A stretch of 11,872 nucleotides of DNA, from positions 1 to 11,872 of the forward strand of contig CAZFEY010000023.1 in assembly GCA_964518135.1 (NCBI GenBank). Direction: 5' to 3'. Of the stretch, positions 1 to 5,017 are shown piece after piece; position 1 is the stretch's first letter, and each line of letters starts with the position of its first letter. Position numbers and translations under genes: made by a program. This stretch comes from 2-12-FULL-40-12 sp964518135. GTDB taxonomy: Bacteria; Patescibacteriota; Minisyncoccia; Minisyncoccales; 2-12-FULL-40-12. The notes below the pieces were generated by a model, which searched no databases, was not told where the DNA came from, and saw only the letters and a list, made by a program, of their open reading frames with translations.

Positions 1-192
1 TTGAACATAATGACGAGCTCTGGAGAGATTACGGTTTTACCTCAACATAGGCCATTGCTTACTGCTGTTAAGCCTTGCGTGATTAAAGTTATTGACGAAC
101 AAGGCGATGAAAAGTTTTTTGAGGCAGATAATGGTTTTCTAGAAGTAAAGAGAAATAAAGACAAAACTTTTCTTACTATCCTTGTTGGCTGA
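1..192 (+). CDS. atpC: F1Fo ATP synthase epsilon subunit, 3' part only
   Basis: The reading frame enters from the left edge and ends at TGA 190-192. The visible 63 residues match the second half of the epsilon N-terminal beta-sandwich: a GEITVLPQHRPLLTAVKP stretch (family pattern GeitvLpnHapLlt.L.pG), then EADNGFLEV, then a final strand LTILVG. About 20 N-terminal residues should lie upstream, so TTG at 1 and ATG at 10 are probably internal. The protein stops right after the beta-sandwich, so the C-terminal two-helix hairpin of a usual 130-140 residue epsilon is absent. Epsilon sits on the central stalk of F1 and couples rotation to catalysis; the missing hairpin is the part that inhibits ATPase activity in other bacteria. 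The rest of an atp operon is expected to the left. Confidence 0.85.
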   Translation: MNIMTSSGEITVLPQHRPLLTAVKPCVIKVIDEQGDEKFFEADNGFLEVKRNKDKTFLTILVG

Positions 193-200
193 TTTTATTA

Positions 201-228
201 TTGACTTTTTATATATTTCCTGTATCTT
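201..228 (+). promoter_or_regulatory. Sigma70-type promoter for the carbonic-anhydrase-like gene
   Basis: TTGACT (201-206), a 16-base spacer and TATCTT (223-228) lie 31 bases before the ATG at 260. A purine-rich AGGAAGAG site (250-257) is just upstream of the start. Confidence 0.55.
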
Positions 229-259
229 ATTTTGTTAGATCTTAAAAAAAGGAAGAGAT

Positions 260-691
260 ATGAATACTCAAACAATCCAAAAATTACTCGATGTCGATTC
301 GGGAAAAGAGCATTATGAAGCAGGGGCTGTTATTTTATGGTGCTTTGATGCTCGATTTGATCCAGTCTTGGGGGTGTTTCTTCAAACGATGCCGGATAGT
401 AAATTCGATATCATCAAGGTGGCTGGTGGGGCAAAATCATTGGCATCACCTGAAAATGAATCGGACAGGGATTTTATCTTGCGCCAGATCCAGGCATCTA
501 TAAGGCTACACAATGCTAAAAAGGTTATTTTGATGGCGCATCAAGAATGCGGGGCTTACGGAGGAAAGAACGACAGGTCATTCTACGAAGAAGAATTAAG
601 AAGAGGAAAATCTGTTGTCGAAGAAGCTATCGGTACAGAAAAGGAAATCATAACGCTTTTTGTTGATTTCGACGGCGTGTACGAGACTTAG
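260..691 (+). CDS. Beta-carbonic-anhydrase-like protein (143 aa)
   Basis: The protein carries the beta-carbonic-anhydrase signature: CFDAR (C28, D30, R32) followed by HQEC (H94, C97). C28, H94 and C97 are the expected zinc ligands, and D30/R32 form the usual catalytic dyad. A VAGGA stretch (54-58) stands where the family has its RNAGN glycine turn, and the segment AKKVILMAH is the beta strand leading into the His. True beta enzymes are about 200 residues, so this is a minimal form with short termini; similar small proteins are often left as hypothetical in CPR genomes. If active it would interconvert CO2 and bicarbonate in the cytoplasm. It has its own promoter and terminator, so it appears to be a single-gene unit. 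The fold call is firm; activity is inferred. Confidence 0.75.
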   Translation: MNTQTIQKLLDVDSGKEHYEAGAVILWCFDARFDPVLGVFLQTMPDSKFDIIKVAGGAKSLASPENESDRDFILRQIQASIRLHNAKKVILMAHQECGAYGGKNDRSFYEEELRRGKSVVEEAIGTEKEIITLFVDFDGVYET

Positions 692-729
692 AAGTGTTTC
701 GGGTATTCGTTTCTCGATGAATGAAATAA

Positions 730-752
730 CCCTCGATTGCTCGAGGGTTTTT
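730..752 (+). terminator. Intrinsic terminator
   Basis: Perfect 7-bp stem CCCTCGA (730-736) / TCGAGGG (741-747), loop TTGC, followed by TTTTT. It ends the carbonic-anhydrase-like gene and lies between it and the convergent minus-strand gene. Confidence 0.85.
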
Positions 753-785
753 GATTCTACATATTCTTTCGGGTTCTTTATTGCT

Positions 786-1022
786 TTAACATGTTTTTCT
801 GGAAGATGGATTGAGGCCACCAACTAAAGACAGAAGAAACATAGCGCATACCCAAATACCAAAGCCAATAAAGATTATCAACCCGAAGATGGTCATGGCG
901 ATACAGTATAGCCAAGCCCGCCAGTCGTTACTGCCTCCGGTTGTTGGAGGCCATGTTCGCAAAAGGCAGACTGCGCTAGTGACTGCTTGCATGAAAAGAA
1001 AAGCGGGGAACCATATATTCAT
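786..1022 (-). CDS. Small membrane protein, unknown (78 aa)
   Basis: Not recognised by family. The start at 1022 is set by a good ribosome site on the minus strand (GGAGG, bases 1029-1033, six bases from ATG). Hydrophobicity shows two membrane helices, about residues 4-21 and 38-66, joined by a short polar loop with TWPPTTGGSNDWR; the C-terminus is short and basic. It is convergent with the carbonic-anhydrase-like gene and divergent from uppP. Its leader (CTGGAGGCA, then A-rich bases, then ATG) is nearly the same as that of the other minus-strand small membrane gene at 3099-3281. No signal of enzymatic function is visible. Confidence 0.6.
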   Translation of the reverse strand: MNIWFPAFLFMQAVTSAVCLLRTWPPTTGGSNDWRAWLYCIAMTIFGLIIFIGFGIWVCAMFLLSLVGGLNPSSRKTC

Positions 1023-1048
1023 TTTATGCCTCCAGGCTAAGATCTGGT

Positions 1049-1080
1049 ATTATAATTGCAGGTAATTTAAGGGAAGTCAA
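1049..1080 (-). promoter_or_regulatory. Possible promoter for the minus-strand membrane protein
   Basis: On the minus strand TTGACT (1080-1075) and a perfect TATAAT (1054-1049) are present, but 20 bases apart, longer than the usual 16-18. It may be weak or need an activator, or an overlapping -10 hexamer may be used. Confidence 0.4.
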
Positions 1081-1104
1081 CGGAATTAATATTTTTTCGG
1101 TGTA

Positions 1105-1113
1105 TGCTAAAAT
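1105..1113 (+). promoter_or_regulatory. Extended -10 box for uppP; leaderless start predicted
   Basis: TGC-TAAAAT (1105-1113) is an extended -10 element, and the uppP ATG begins only 8 bases after it. With usual promoter geometry transcription would start at about 1120-1122, so the message would have no 5' leader. No ribosome site precedes the ATG. A -35 box is not evident. Confidence 0.5.
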
Positions 1114-1121
1114 AATTGATT

Positions 1122-1928
1122 ATGGATTTTGTGCAAACTTTAGTTTTGGGGATAGTCGAGGGAATAACGGAATTTTTGCCAATTTCTTCGACAGGACATT
1201 TGATCTTGGCGAGCAAGCTTTTAAATATTCCAGATTCAAACTTTCTTAAAAGTTTTGAGATTGCTATTCAACTTGGTGCGATTTTGGCGGTCGTTGTTTT
1301 GTATTGGAGACGGGTTGTGGGCGATAAAGAAATATGGAAAAGGGTATCTGTGGCTTTTTTACCAACCGCGTTTTTCGGGTTTATATTCTACAAGCTAATG
1401 AAAGAAGTTTTGCTATCCGATGTTCGGCTTGTATTATGGTCTCTTTTGATTGGTGGTATTGCTTTAATTTTGTTTGAAATTTGGCACGGAAAATGGCAAA
1501 GAGTCCGCTTGCAGCAAGATCTCGCCTTCGGCGGACAAAGAGGCAAATCGTTAAGCGATATTAGTTATTCGAAAGTTTTTGCCATTGGAGCGGTTCAGTC
1601 TGTTGCAATGGTTCCGGGTGTTTCAAGAGCAGCCGCAACGATCGTAGGAGGATTATTGATGGGTATTAGCCGAAAAACCATTGTAGAATTCTCGTTTTTA
1701 TTAGCAGTGCCAACAATGGCGGCGGCGACAATTTTCGATTTGTGGAAGTCAGCCAATAGTTTTTCTTTAGAGCAATTCCATTTATTGGCGTTTGGATTTA
1801 TCGTTTCCTTTTTCGCGGCAATAATTGCTATTAAATGGTTGTTGCGGTTTATTCAAAATCATACTTTCATTTCTTTTGGCGTCTACAGAATTATAATTGC
1901 CTTGTTGTTTTGGATATTTGTTTTATGA
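1122..1928 (+). CDS. uppP: Undecaprenyl-diphosphatase (bacitracin-resistance protein family)
   Basis: This polytopic membrane enzyme removes a phosphate from undecaprenyl diphosphate to recycle the lipid carrier for peptidoglycan and other wall polymers. The family motifs are clear: EGITEFLPISSTGH (E13, E17, H26) and PGVSRAAATI (R169), matching the catalytic Glu/His/Arg set known from E. coli UppP; the family's usual GVSRSGAT has Ala for Ser-Gly here. Length (268 aa) is normal. ATG 1122 is chosen over TTG 1116 because the alignment begins MDFVQTLVLGIVEG and the -10 box is too close for the TTG. A palindromic insertion encodes part of a cytoplasmic loop near residues 127-138. The stop overlaps the next start (ATGA), so the two genes are translationally coupled. 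Confidence 0.93.
   Translation: MDFVQTLVLGIVEGITEFLPISSTGHLILASKLLNIPDSNFLKSFEIAIQLGAILAVVVLYWRRVVGDKEIWKRVSVAFLPTAFFGFIFYKLMKEVLLSDVRLVLWSLLIGGIALILFEIWHGKWQRVRLQQDLAFGGQRGKSLSDISYSKVFAIGAVQSVAMVPGVSRAAATIVGGLLMGISRKTIVEFSFLLAVPTMAAATIFDLWKSANSFSLEQFHLLAFGFIVSFFAAIIAIKWLLRFIQNHTFISFGVYRIIIALLFWIFVL
1503..1536 (+). repeat. GC-rich palindrome inside uppP
   Basis: GTCCGC (1503-1508) pairs with GCGGAC (1531-1536), and a smaller CGCC-TTC-GGCG hairpin is nested at its 3' side. It is much richer in GC than the surrounding gene and keeps the frame, encoding the loop VRLQQDLAFGG. It resembles the intergenic TCCGCC...GGCGGA hairpin at 2491-2508. Confidence 0.5.
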
Positions 1929-2461
1929 GAATTAATGTTGGTTCAAAAAATGTGATAAAGCTAGAGGCGGTGAGAGAAGCTTTTGGAGAATATAAAGAAT
2001 TTGATGGGTTAGAGGTTGTTTCTATAGAGGCGGATTCTGGAGTTTCAAACCAGCCAAAGACTTTGGATGAAACAATCAAGGGAGCAATGAATAGGGCAAA
2101 AAATGCATTTGGAGACTGCGATTACTCTGTAGGATTGGAAAGCGGCATTTTTTCCGTACCCAACACCAAAAGCGGGTATATGGATGTTTGTATGTGCGCA
2201 ATATATGACGGCAAAGAGTATCACTTGGGGGCTTCGCCTATGTTTGAATATCCCAAAAAGCTTATTGATTTGATTTTTAAAAATAACTACGAGGTTGATG
2301 ATGCCGCGAAAGAAATGGGTATTACTGACAACCCGAGGGTTGGTAGGGCAGAAGGAGTAATCGGTATTTTGACGAGAGGAGTGATTAATAGAAAGATGTA
2401 TAGCAAAATGGCAGTTATAACAGCCTTGCTTCATTTACGTAATTCAGAGCATTATAAATAA
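1925..2461 (+). CDS. DUF84 / YjjX-type inosine-xanthosine triphosphatase
   Basis: A 178-aa protein with the motifs of the YjjX / DUF84 NTPase family: GSKN (6-9) at the end of strand 1, SGVSNQP (38-44), ETIKGAMNRA (49-58), VGLESGI (69-75), and the C-terminal GRAEGVIGILTRG (140-152). Family members hydrolyse non-canonical purine nucleotides such as ITP and XTP and so keep damaged bases out of RNA and DNA; the protein is cytoplasmic. The start ATG at 1925 overlaps the uppP stop by the ATGA arrangement and fits the family's N-terminus (MRINVGSKN), so upstream starts in this frame were not used. No terminator of the usual kind follows; instead there is the nested hairpin element at 2463-2562. Substrate preference is inferred from the family. 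Confidence 0.85.
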   Translation: MRINVGSKNVIKLEAVREAFGEYKEFDGLEVVSIEADSGVSNQPKTLDETIKGAMNRAKNAFGDCDYSVGLESGIFSVPNTKSGYMDVCMCAIYDGKEYHLGASPMFEYPKKLIDLIFKNNYEVDDAAKEMGITDNPRVGRAEGVIGILTRGVINRKMYSKMAVITALLHLRNSEHYK

Positions 2462-2462
2462 C

Positions 2463-2562
2463 GAGTTAGTCTGTTCTGCGGGCACGACATATCCGCCTGC
2501 TGGCGGATTGTCTTGTGCTCGATCCGTCGATCTCCGTAAATCCCACAGAAACATACTAACTC
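2463..2562. repeat. Nested inverted-repeat element, about 100 nt
   Basis: Outer arms GAGTTAGT (2463-2470) and ACTAACTC (2555-2562) pair perfectly. The stem continues with TGTT/AACA, CTG/CAG and GGG/CCC, broken by one bulge and two mismatches. Inside are two arms: a long one with GCAC/GTGC, GACA/TGTC and a perfect ATCCGCC-TGCT-GGCGGAT hairpin (2491-2508), and a short GATC-CGTC-GATC hairpin (2521-2531). The whole is a three-way-junction shape in the only sizeable gap of this gene run. No U-tract follows the outer stem directly, so it is not a standard terminator. It could be a REP/MITE-like repeat or a structured RNA. Confidence 0.6.
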
Positions 2563-2590
2563 TTTAAAGCGTTTTTAAATATTTTATCAT

Positions 2591-3034
2591 ATGAGAATCA
2601 CAATCTGCGGCAGTATCGCGTTTTACGAAAAAATGCAGGAAATAAAGAAGCAATTGGAAGAAATGGAGCACGAAGTGAAATTGCCCCCGAATGAAGTAGA
2701 AAACGAAAAAGGAGAATTAATTCCGGTACAAGAATATTACAGGATAAGAAAAGCTACTAATGATCATACCGGTTGGATTGGCGACAGGAAATCCGGTGCT
2801 ATAATGGCGCACTTTGAAAAAATAGAATGGTCAAACGCAATTTTGGTTTTAAACTACGACAAAAATGGTATTCCGGGATATGTCGGCGGAAATACTTTAA
2901 TGGAGATTGGTTTGGCGTTCTTTTTGAAAAAGAAGATTTATTATCTTAACGATATTCCAGAGATGTCTTATAAAGAAGAATTATCGGGCGTGAACCCTAT
3001 TATAGTTAATGGGAATTTGCAGTTAATTAAATAG
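2591..3034 (+). CDS. Nucleoside 2-deoxyribosyltransferase-like protein (147 aa)
   Basis: The protein has the layout of the nucleoside 2-deoxyribosyltransferase / DUF4406-like fold: strand 1 MRITICGSI, a helix (11-27), a central AILVLNYD strand (83-90), and GYVGGNTLMEIGLAFFLKKKIYYLND (97-121). In known enzymes this last part holds the catalytic Glu (here probably E105) and a GkpvyhL-type strand. The region KATNDHTGWIGDRKSGAIMAHFEKIEWSNA resembles the segment in which these proteins hold a nucleotide. Small proteins of this type recur in CPR genomes without assigned function. It has no Shine-Dalgarno site; ATG 2591 is the first start and fits the fold. Role is inferred: nucleotide salvage or nucleotide-derivative handling. 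Confidence 0.55.
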   Translation: MRITICGSIAFYEKMQEIKKQLEEMEHEVKLPPNEVENEKGELIPVQEYYRIRKATNDHTGWIGDRKSGAIMAHFEKIEWSNAILVLNYDKNGIPGYVGGNTLMEIGLAFFLKKKIYYLNDIPEMSYKEELSGVNPIIVNGNLQLIK

Positions 3035-3058
3035 CGAACCTGTTTTTTAAAATAAAAC

Positions 3059-3091
3059 TCCCTACGGACTGTATTGTTTGTAGGGATTTTT
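3059..3091. terminator. Intrinsic terminator, probably bidirectional
   Basis: TCCCTAC (3059-3065) / GTAGGGA (3080-3086), a 14-base loop, then TTTTT on the plus strand. On the minus strand the same stem is followed by GTTTTATTTT. It lies between the convergent genes at 2591-3034 and 3099-3281 and can end both. Confidence 0.75.
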
Positions 3092-3098
3092 ACGTTTT

Positions 3099-3281
3099 TT
3101 AATATTCTTTGTCTCTGCGTGGAGATTGTTTCTTCAACCACCAATTGACAAAATGAGAGACAAAAAAAATCATAGAGTATGAAGATAGAATAACTAAGTT
3201 TGCGCTTAAACCCACATCGACGGAATGAAGGGCGAGCCCTATTACGGTGGTTGACAAGAACCATCTTGCGAAGATTTCCAT
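3099..3281 (-). CDS. Small membrane protein, unknown (60 aa)
   Basis: Not recognised. The start at 3281 is chosen because a GGAGG ribosome site (3289-3293 on the minus strand) precedes it at normal spacing; the frame extends to 3335, but that region contains no ribosome site. It shows two hydrophobic segments, about residues 5-23 and 26-46 (LVILSSYSMIFFVSHFVNWW), then a basic tail KKQSPRRDKEY, which predicts the C-terminus inside. It has its own promoter and shares its leader pattern with the gene at 786-1022. Confidence 0.6.
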   Translation of the reverse strand: MEIFARWFLSTTVIGLALHSVDVGLSANLVILSSYSMIFFVSHFVNWWLKKQSPRRDKEY

Positions 3282-3323
3282 TTTCTGCCTCCAGTGTTTT
3301 TCAGGGTAGAACGATCTAATTTT

Positions 3324-3351
3324 ATTATAGCGCATTTGTCTTAATTGCCAA
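3324..3351 (-). promoter_or_regulatory. Sigma70-type promoter for the 60-aa membrane protein
   Basis: Minus-strand TTGGCA (3351-3346), a 16-base spacer and a perfect TATAAT (3329-3324). Transcription would start near 3317, giving a leader of about 36 bases. Confidence 0.7.
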
Positions 3352-3431
3352 TTGGCGAAATATATTCTGATTTCCGACTCGATGTTTCGCCCGCAGATTT
3401 ATTCCGGCGGTCTTTTTTATCCACATTGATA

Positions 3432-3459
3432 TTGACATCATTACTTGGTTTGATAATAT
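3432..3459 (+). promoter_or_regulatory. Strong extended -10 promoter with no clear gene
   Basis: Perfect TTGACA (3432-3437), a 16-base spacer, and TGA-TAATAT (extended -10, hexamer 3454-3459). Predicted start near 3466. An intrinsic terminator follows at 3604-3632. Confidence 0.6.
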
Positions 3460-3465
3460 TAAACT

Positions 3466-3632
3466 CCCAGTCAATGACAGATCTTTATTTGAAAATCATA
3501 GGATATTTTCCTGCTGATGTGCCCCATTTTTTCGTCTCTGGGACGATAATGGCATGATTCATGTCGTGCACGTTAGAGGAATTATCCTTTGATATATTTA
3601 GATGGGAGTGGCTCCGGCTACTCCCTCTCTTT
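3466..3632 (+). ncRNA. Possible short transcript, about 165 nt
   Basis: This stretch lies between a near-consensus promoter and a strong terminator but contains no gene with a ribosome site. The only start-to-stop frame is ATG 3474 to TGA 3557 (27 codons), and nothing resembling a Shine-Dalgarno site precedes it. A longer frame from TTG 3345 is hydrophobic but runs through the promoter. It may be a small RNA, a micro-protein message, or the remnant of an accessory gene that kept its flanking signals. Confidence 0.35.
3604..3632 (+). terminator. Intrinsic terminator
   Basis: GGGAGTGGC (3604-3612) / GCTACTCCC (3617-3625): a 9-bp stem with one G-T pair and a TCCG tetraloop, followed by a pyrimidine tract ending TTTTT. 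Confidence 0.85.
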
Positions 3633-3645
3633 TTGTCTGTACCAC

Positions 3646-3674
3646 TTGACAAGATTTAGCCAGTATGCTATACT
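3646..3674 (+). promoter_or_regulatory. Consensus promoter for the 66-aa protein
   Basis: TTGACA (3646-3651), exactly 17 bases, then TGC-TATACT (hexamer 3669-3674). This is close to a perfect sigma70 promoter with an extended -10. Its spacer end CAGTATG recurs in the promoter at 4936-4964. Confidence 0.8.
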
Positions 3675-3680
3675 TAAAAT

Positions 3681-3812
3681 AGTACATAATAAATATTGTG
3701 CTTCTGGATTGCTTGTCCAGATTCATCGGATCTAATCAGGCACCCAGATATGCCATTGCTGAAGGCATGTTTGCGCGAGTGATCCGGCATCAACCTTAAG
3801 GAGGTTACCAAT
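3681..3812 (+). promoter_or_regulatory. Long structured leader of the 66-aa gene
   Basis: About 130 bases precede the start. TCTGGA/TCCAGA forms a hairpin near 3703-3721; CGGATC (3727-3732) pairs with GATCCG (3781-3786) around an internal TGCC/GGCA stem. The ribosome site AAGGAGGT (3798-3805) is partly covered by AACCT/AGGTT pairing (3792-3806). The layout could allow control of translation; no known riboswitch class was recognised. Confidence 0.4.
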
Positions 3813-4013
3813 ATGCCTAACAAAAAGGCAGATCCTGGTCTCGACAAGAAGTACAAGTTCTGTCTCGACGCGACAGATAAGTACTTGGTCGACGCGACAG
3901 GCGATCCCAAGGAACCCTTGAAATACAGGGGTTCGGGAAAGCCCGGTCGCGAGGACGTAATGTCCAGGCCAACGACCGTCGTTAATTCTGTTGGAAACGG
4001 CAAAAACCGTTAA
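3813..4013 (+). CDS. Small repeat-containing protein, unknown (66 aa)
   Basis: Not recognised. The start is supported by AAGGAGGT eight bases before the ATG. The N-terminal half holds three imperfect 8-residue repeats (9-16 GLDKKYKF, 17-24 CLDATDKY, 25-32 LVDATGDP) with the shared core L/V-D-x-x; the DNA shows the same 24-base period, including TCGACGCGACAG twice (3865-3876 and 3889-3900). The rest is Gly/Pro/Lys/Arg-rich, highly polar and probably disordered, with no membrane segment. Codons such as GTC, GAC and CGC are far more GC-rich than in neighbouring core genes. It is a single-gene unit with a strong promoter, long leader and terminator, so it is probably well expressed. Confidence 0.7.
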   Translation: MPNKKADPGLDKKYKFCLDATDKYLVDATGDPKEPLKYRGSGKPGREDVMSRPTTVVNSVGNGKNR

Positions 4014-4090
4014 AACAGAATCAATTGACGACCATGATAGTGGACAGCACCACGAGTCATAGCGGAAGTGATGACCGTTTCATCACACCT

Positions 4091-4125
4091 AAAACCCCTC
4101 ATTTTTTCAGAGGGGGTTTTATTTT
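4091..4125 (+). terminator. Intrinsic terminator
   Basis: CCCCTC (4095-4100) / GAGGGG (4110-4115) with a 9-base loop, flanked by AAAA and by TTTTATTTT. It ends the 66-aa gene. The 77 bases between that stop and this hairpin hold only short inverted repeats such as GTCAT/ATGAC (4056-4075). Confidence 0.8.
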
Positions 4126-4169
4126 AAAGCGTAGCGAAAAATCAAGCTCTGCTTATTTTGCATGTTTCC

Positions 4170-4198
4170 TTGACAATAAAATAGTGTTGTGCTATTAT
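4170..4198 (+). promoter_or_regulatory. Consensus promoter for the ClpP-like gene
   Basis: TTGACA (4170-4175), 17 bases, then TGC-TATTAT (hexamer 4193-4198), again an extended -10. Predicted start near 4205, giving a leader of about 45 bases with a GAAGGTGAT ribosome site (4237-4245). Confidence 0.8.
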
Positions 4199-4250
4199 TT
4201 AAACGCTCTTTAAAGCAAAAATAATCGAAAAAAAAAGAAGGTGATGCTCT

Positions 4251-4868
4251 ATGGGCGATGTGTTCGGACGGGTGATGGTTAACTACGAGAGGCGGACTAT
4301 TGAATTGTTCTGCCTTCTCGACCATAACTCGTATCCAGATGTTCGTCGCGCCCTGATAGATATGGGCAAAGATGGGAAGCCTATATGGCTTCTTATCGAT
4401 TCTCCGGGCGGAGACCTTTTCGCCGGAAATCAGACATTCGCTCTTCTACGGGCCTGTGCCTCTCCTGTGATCGGTTTGGTTATGGGTCAGGCGTCTTCTG
4501 CGGCAGCATTGGCCCTGCAGGGATGCAATCTAAGGATTGCTTTAAGCGATCTTTCTGTGATTGGGCTCCATGAGCCCACCGGATGGGTGGGTTCCTTCGA
4601 GGCAAAATCAGAAAGGTTCGCCGCAGAGAATAAACAGGCAATCAATGCTATCTTGCATGCATTTGTCTGGCGCGATCCTAACGAAGATCGAGAAGAGGAA
4701 ATCAAGGAGATGATCAGCGGAAAAATTTCTCTCTACGCAAAGGAGGCAATGGAAAAAGGAATAGTGGATGCGATTCTAATTGATCGTGAGAACATTCTCA
4801 CATCACTCGGAAAAATCCCACTTTCTGACCTGCTGATAGAGCTTTCTGGATTAGAGCTACCGTTCTAG
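4251..4868 (+). CDS. ClpP-family serine peptidase-like protein (205 aa)
   Basis: The ClpP/crotonase fold is visible in order: IWLLIDSPGGDLFAGN (45-60; ClpP has INSPGG), PVIGLVMGQASSAAA (72-86), where S83 sits at the catalytic serine, VIGLHEPTG (103-111) with H107 at the catalytic histidine, and LYAKEAMEKGIVD (161-173), which matches the final ClpP helix (AxEAxExGLVD). A gap-free comparison of this last part with E. coli ClpP puts Met (M154) where the catalytic Asp should be, with no obvious substitute nearby. The protein could be a Ser-His enzyme, use another acid, or be non-proteolytic. It stands alone with its own promoter and terminator and no AAA+ ATPase next to it, so it is not the standard clpP locus. 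Family is confident; activity is open. Confidence 0.75.
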   Translation: MGDVFGRVMVNYERRTIELFCLLDHNSYPDVRRALIDMGKDGKPIWLLIDSPGGDLFAGNQTFALLRACASPVIGLVMGQASSAAALALQGCNLRIALSDLSVIGLHEPTGWVGSFEAKSERFAAENKQAINAILHAFVWRDPNEDREEEIKEMISGKISLYAKEAMEKGIVDAILIDRENILTSLGKIPLSDLLIELSGLELPF

Positions 4869-4894
4869 TCTCCGTTTTCGATTTATCAAGCAAG

Positions 4895-4919
4895 CCCTGC
4901 CAATTTAGGCGGGGTTTTT
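4895..4919 (+). terminator. Intrinsic terminator
   Basis: CCCTGCC (4895-4901) / GGCGGGG (4908-4914), seven pairs with one T-G, loop AATTTA, followed by TTTTTC and more T's. Confidence 0.85.
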
Positions 4920-4935
4920 CTTTTTTTGTCAGTTA

Positions 4936-4974
4936 TTGACAAGACTTTGACAGTATGTTATCGTCAAATATAGC
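4936..4974 (+). promoter_or_regulatory. Promoter, possibly two overlapping, for the zinc-ribbon/HTH gene
   Basis: The first is TTGACA (4936-4941), 17 bases, TGT-TATCGT (hexamer 4959-4964). A second TTGACA (4947-4952) lies 16 bases before TATAGC (4969-4974). The first shares TTGACAAGA and CAGTATG with the promoter at 3646. Confidence 0.7.
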
Positions 4975-5017
4975 ATATTAACAATTCCCGAGAGCAATAG
5001 AAGGAGGTGAGATTACT

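Noticed and set aside
2045..2434. A 129-codon minus-strand frame
   Set aside because: It is a shadow of the DUF84 gene, whose motifs are clear on the plus strand.
2463..2562. tRNA or standard terminator reading of the nested hairpin
   Set aside because: No cloverleaf with T-loop or acceptor CCA geometry fits, and no T-run follows the outer stem directly.
3345..3557. A 70-codon plus-strand frame with a hydrophobic stretch
   Set aside because: It would start at TTG directly after a stop, has no ribosome site, overlaps the minus-strand promoter at 3324-3351, and contains the promoter at 3432-3459. The terminator at 3604 is better explained by the short transcript.
3837..3908. CRISPR-like direct repeats
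   Set aside because: The three 24-base units are contiguous, without spacers, and lie in frame in a coding sequence.
4025..4213. A 62-codon plus-strand frame starting at TTG
   Set aside because: It runs through the terminator at 4091-4125 and the promoter at 4170-4198, and has no ribosome site.
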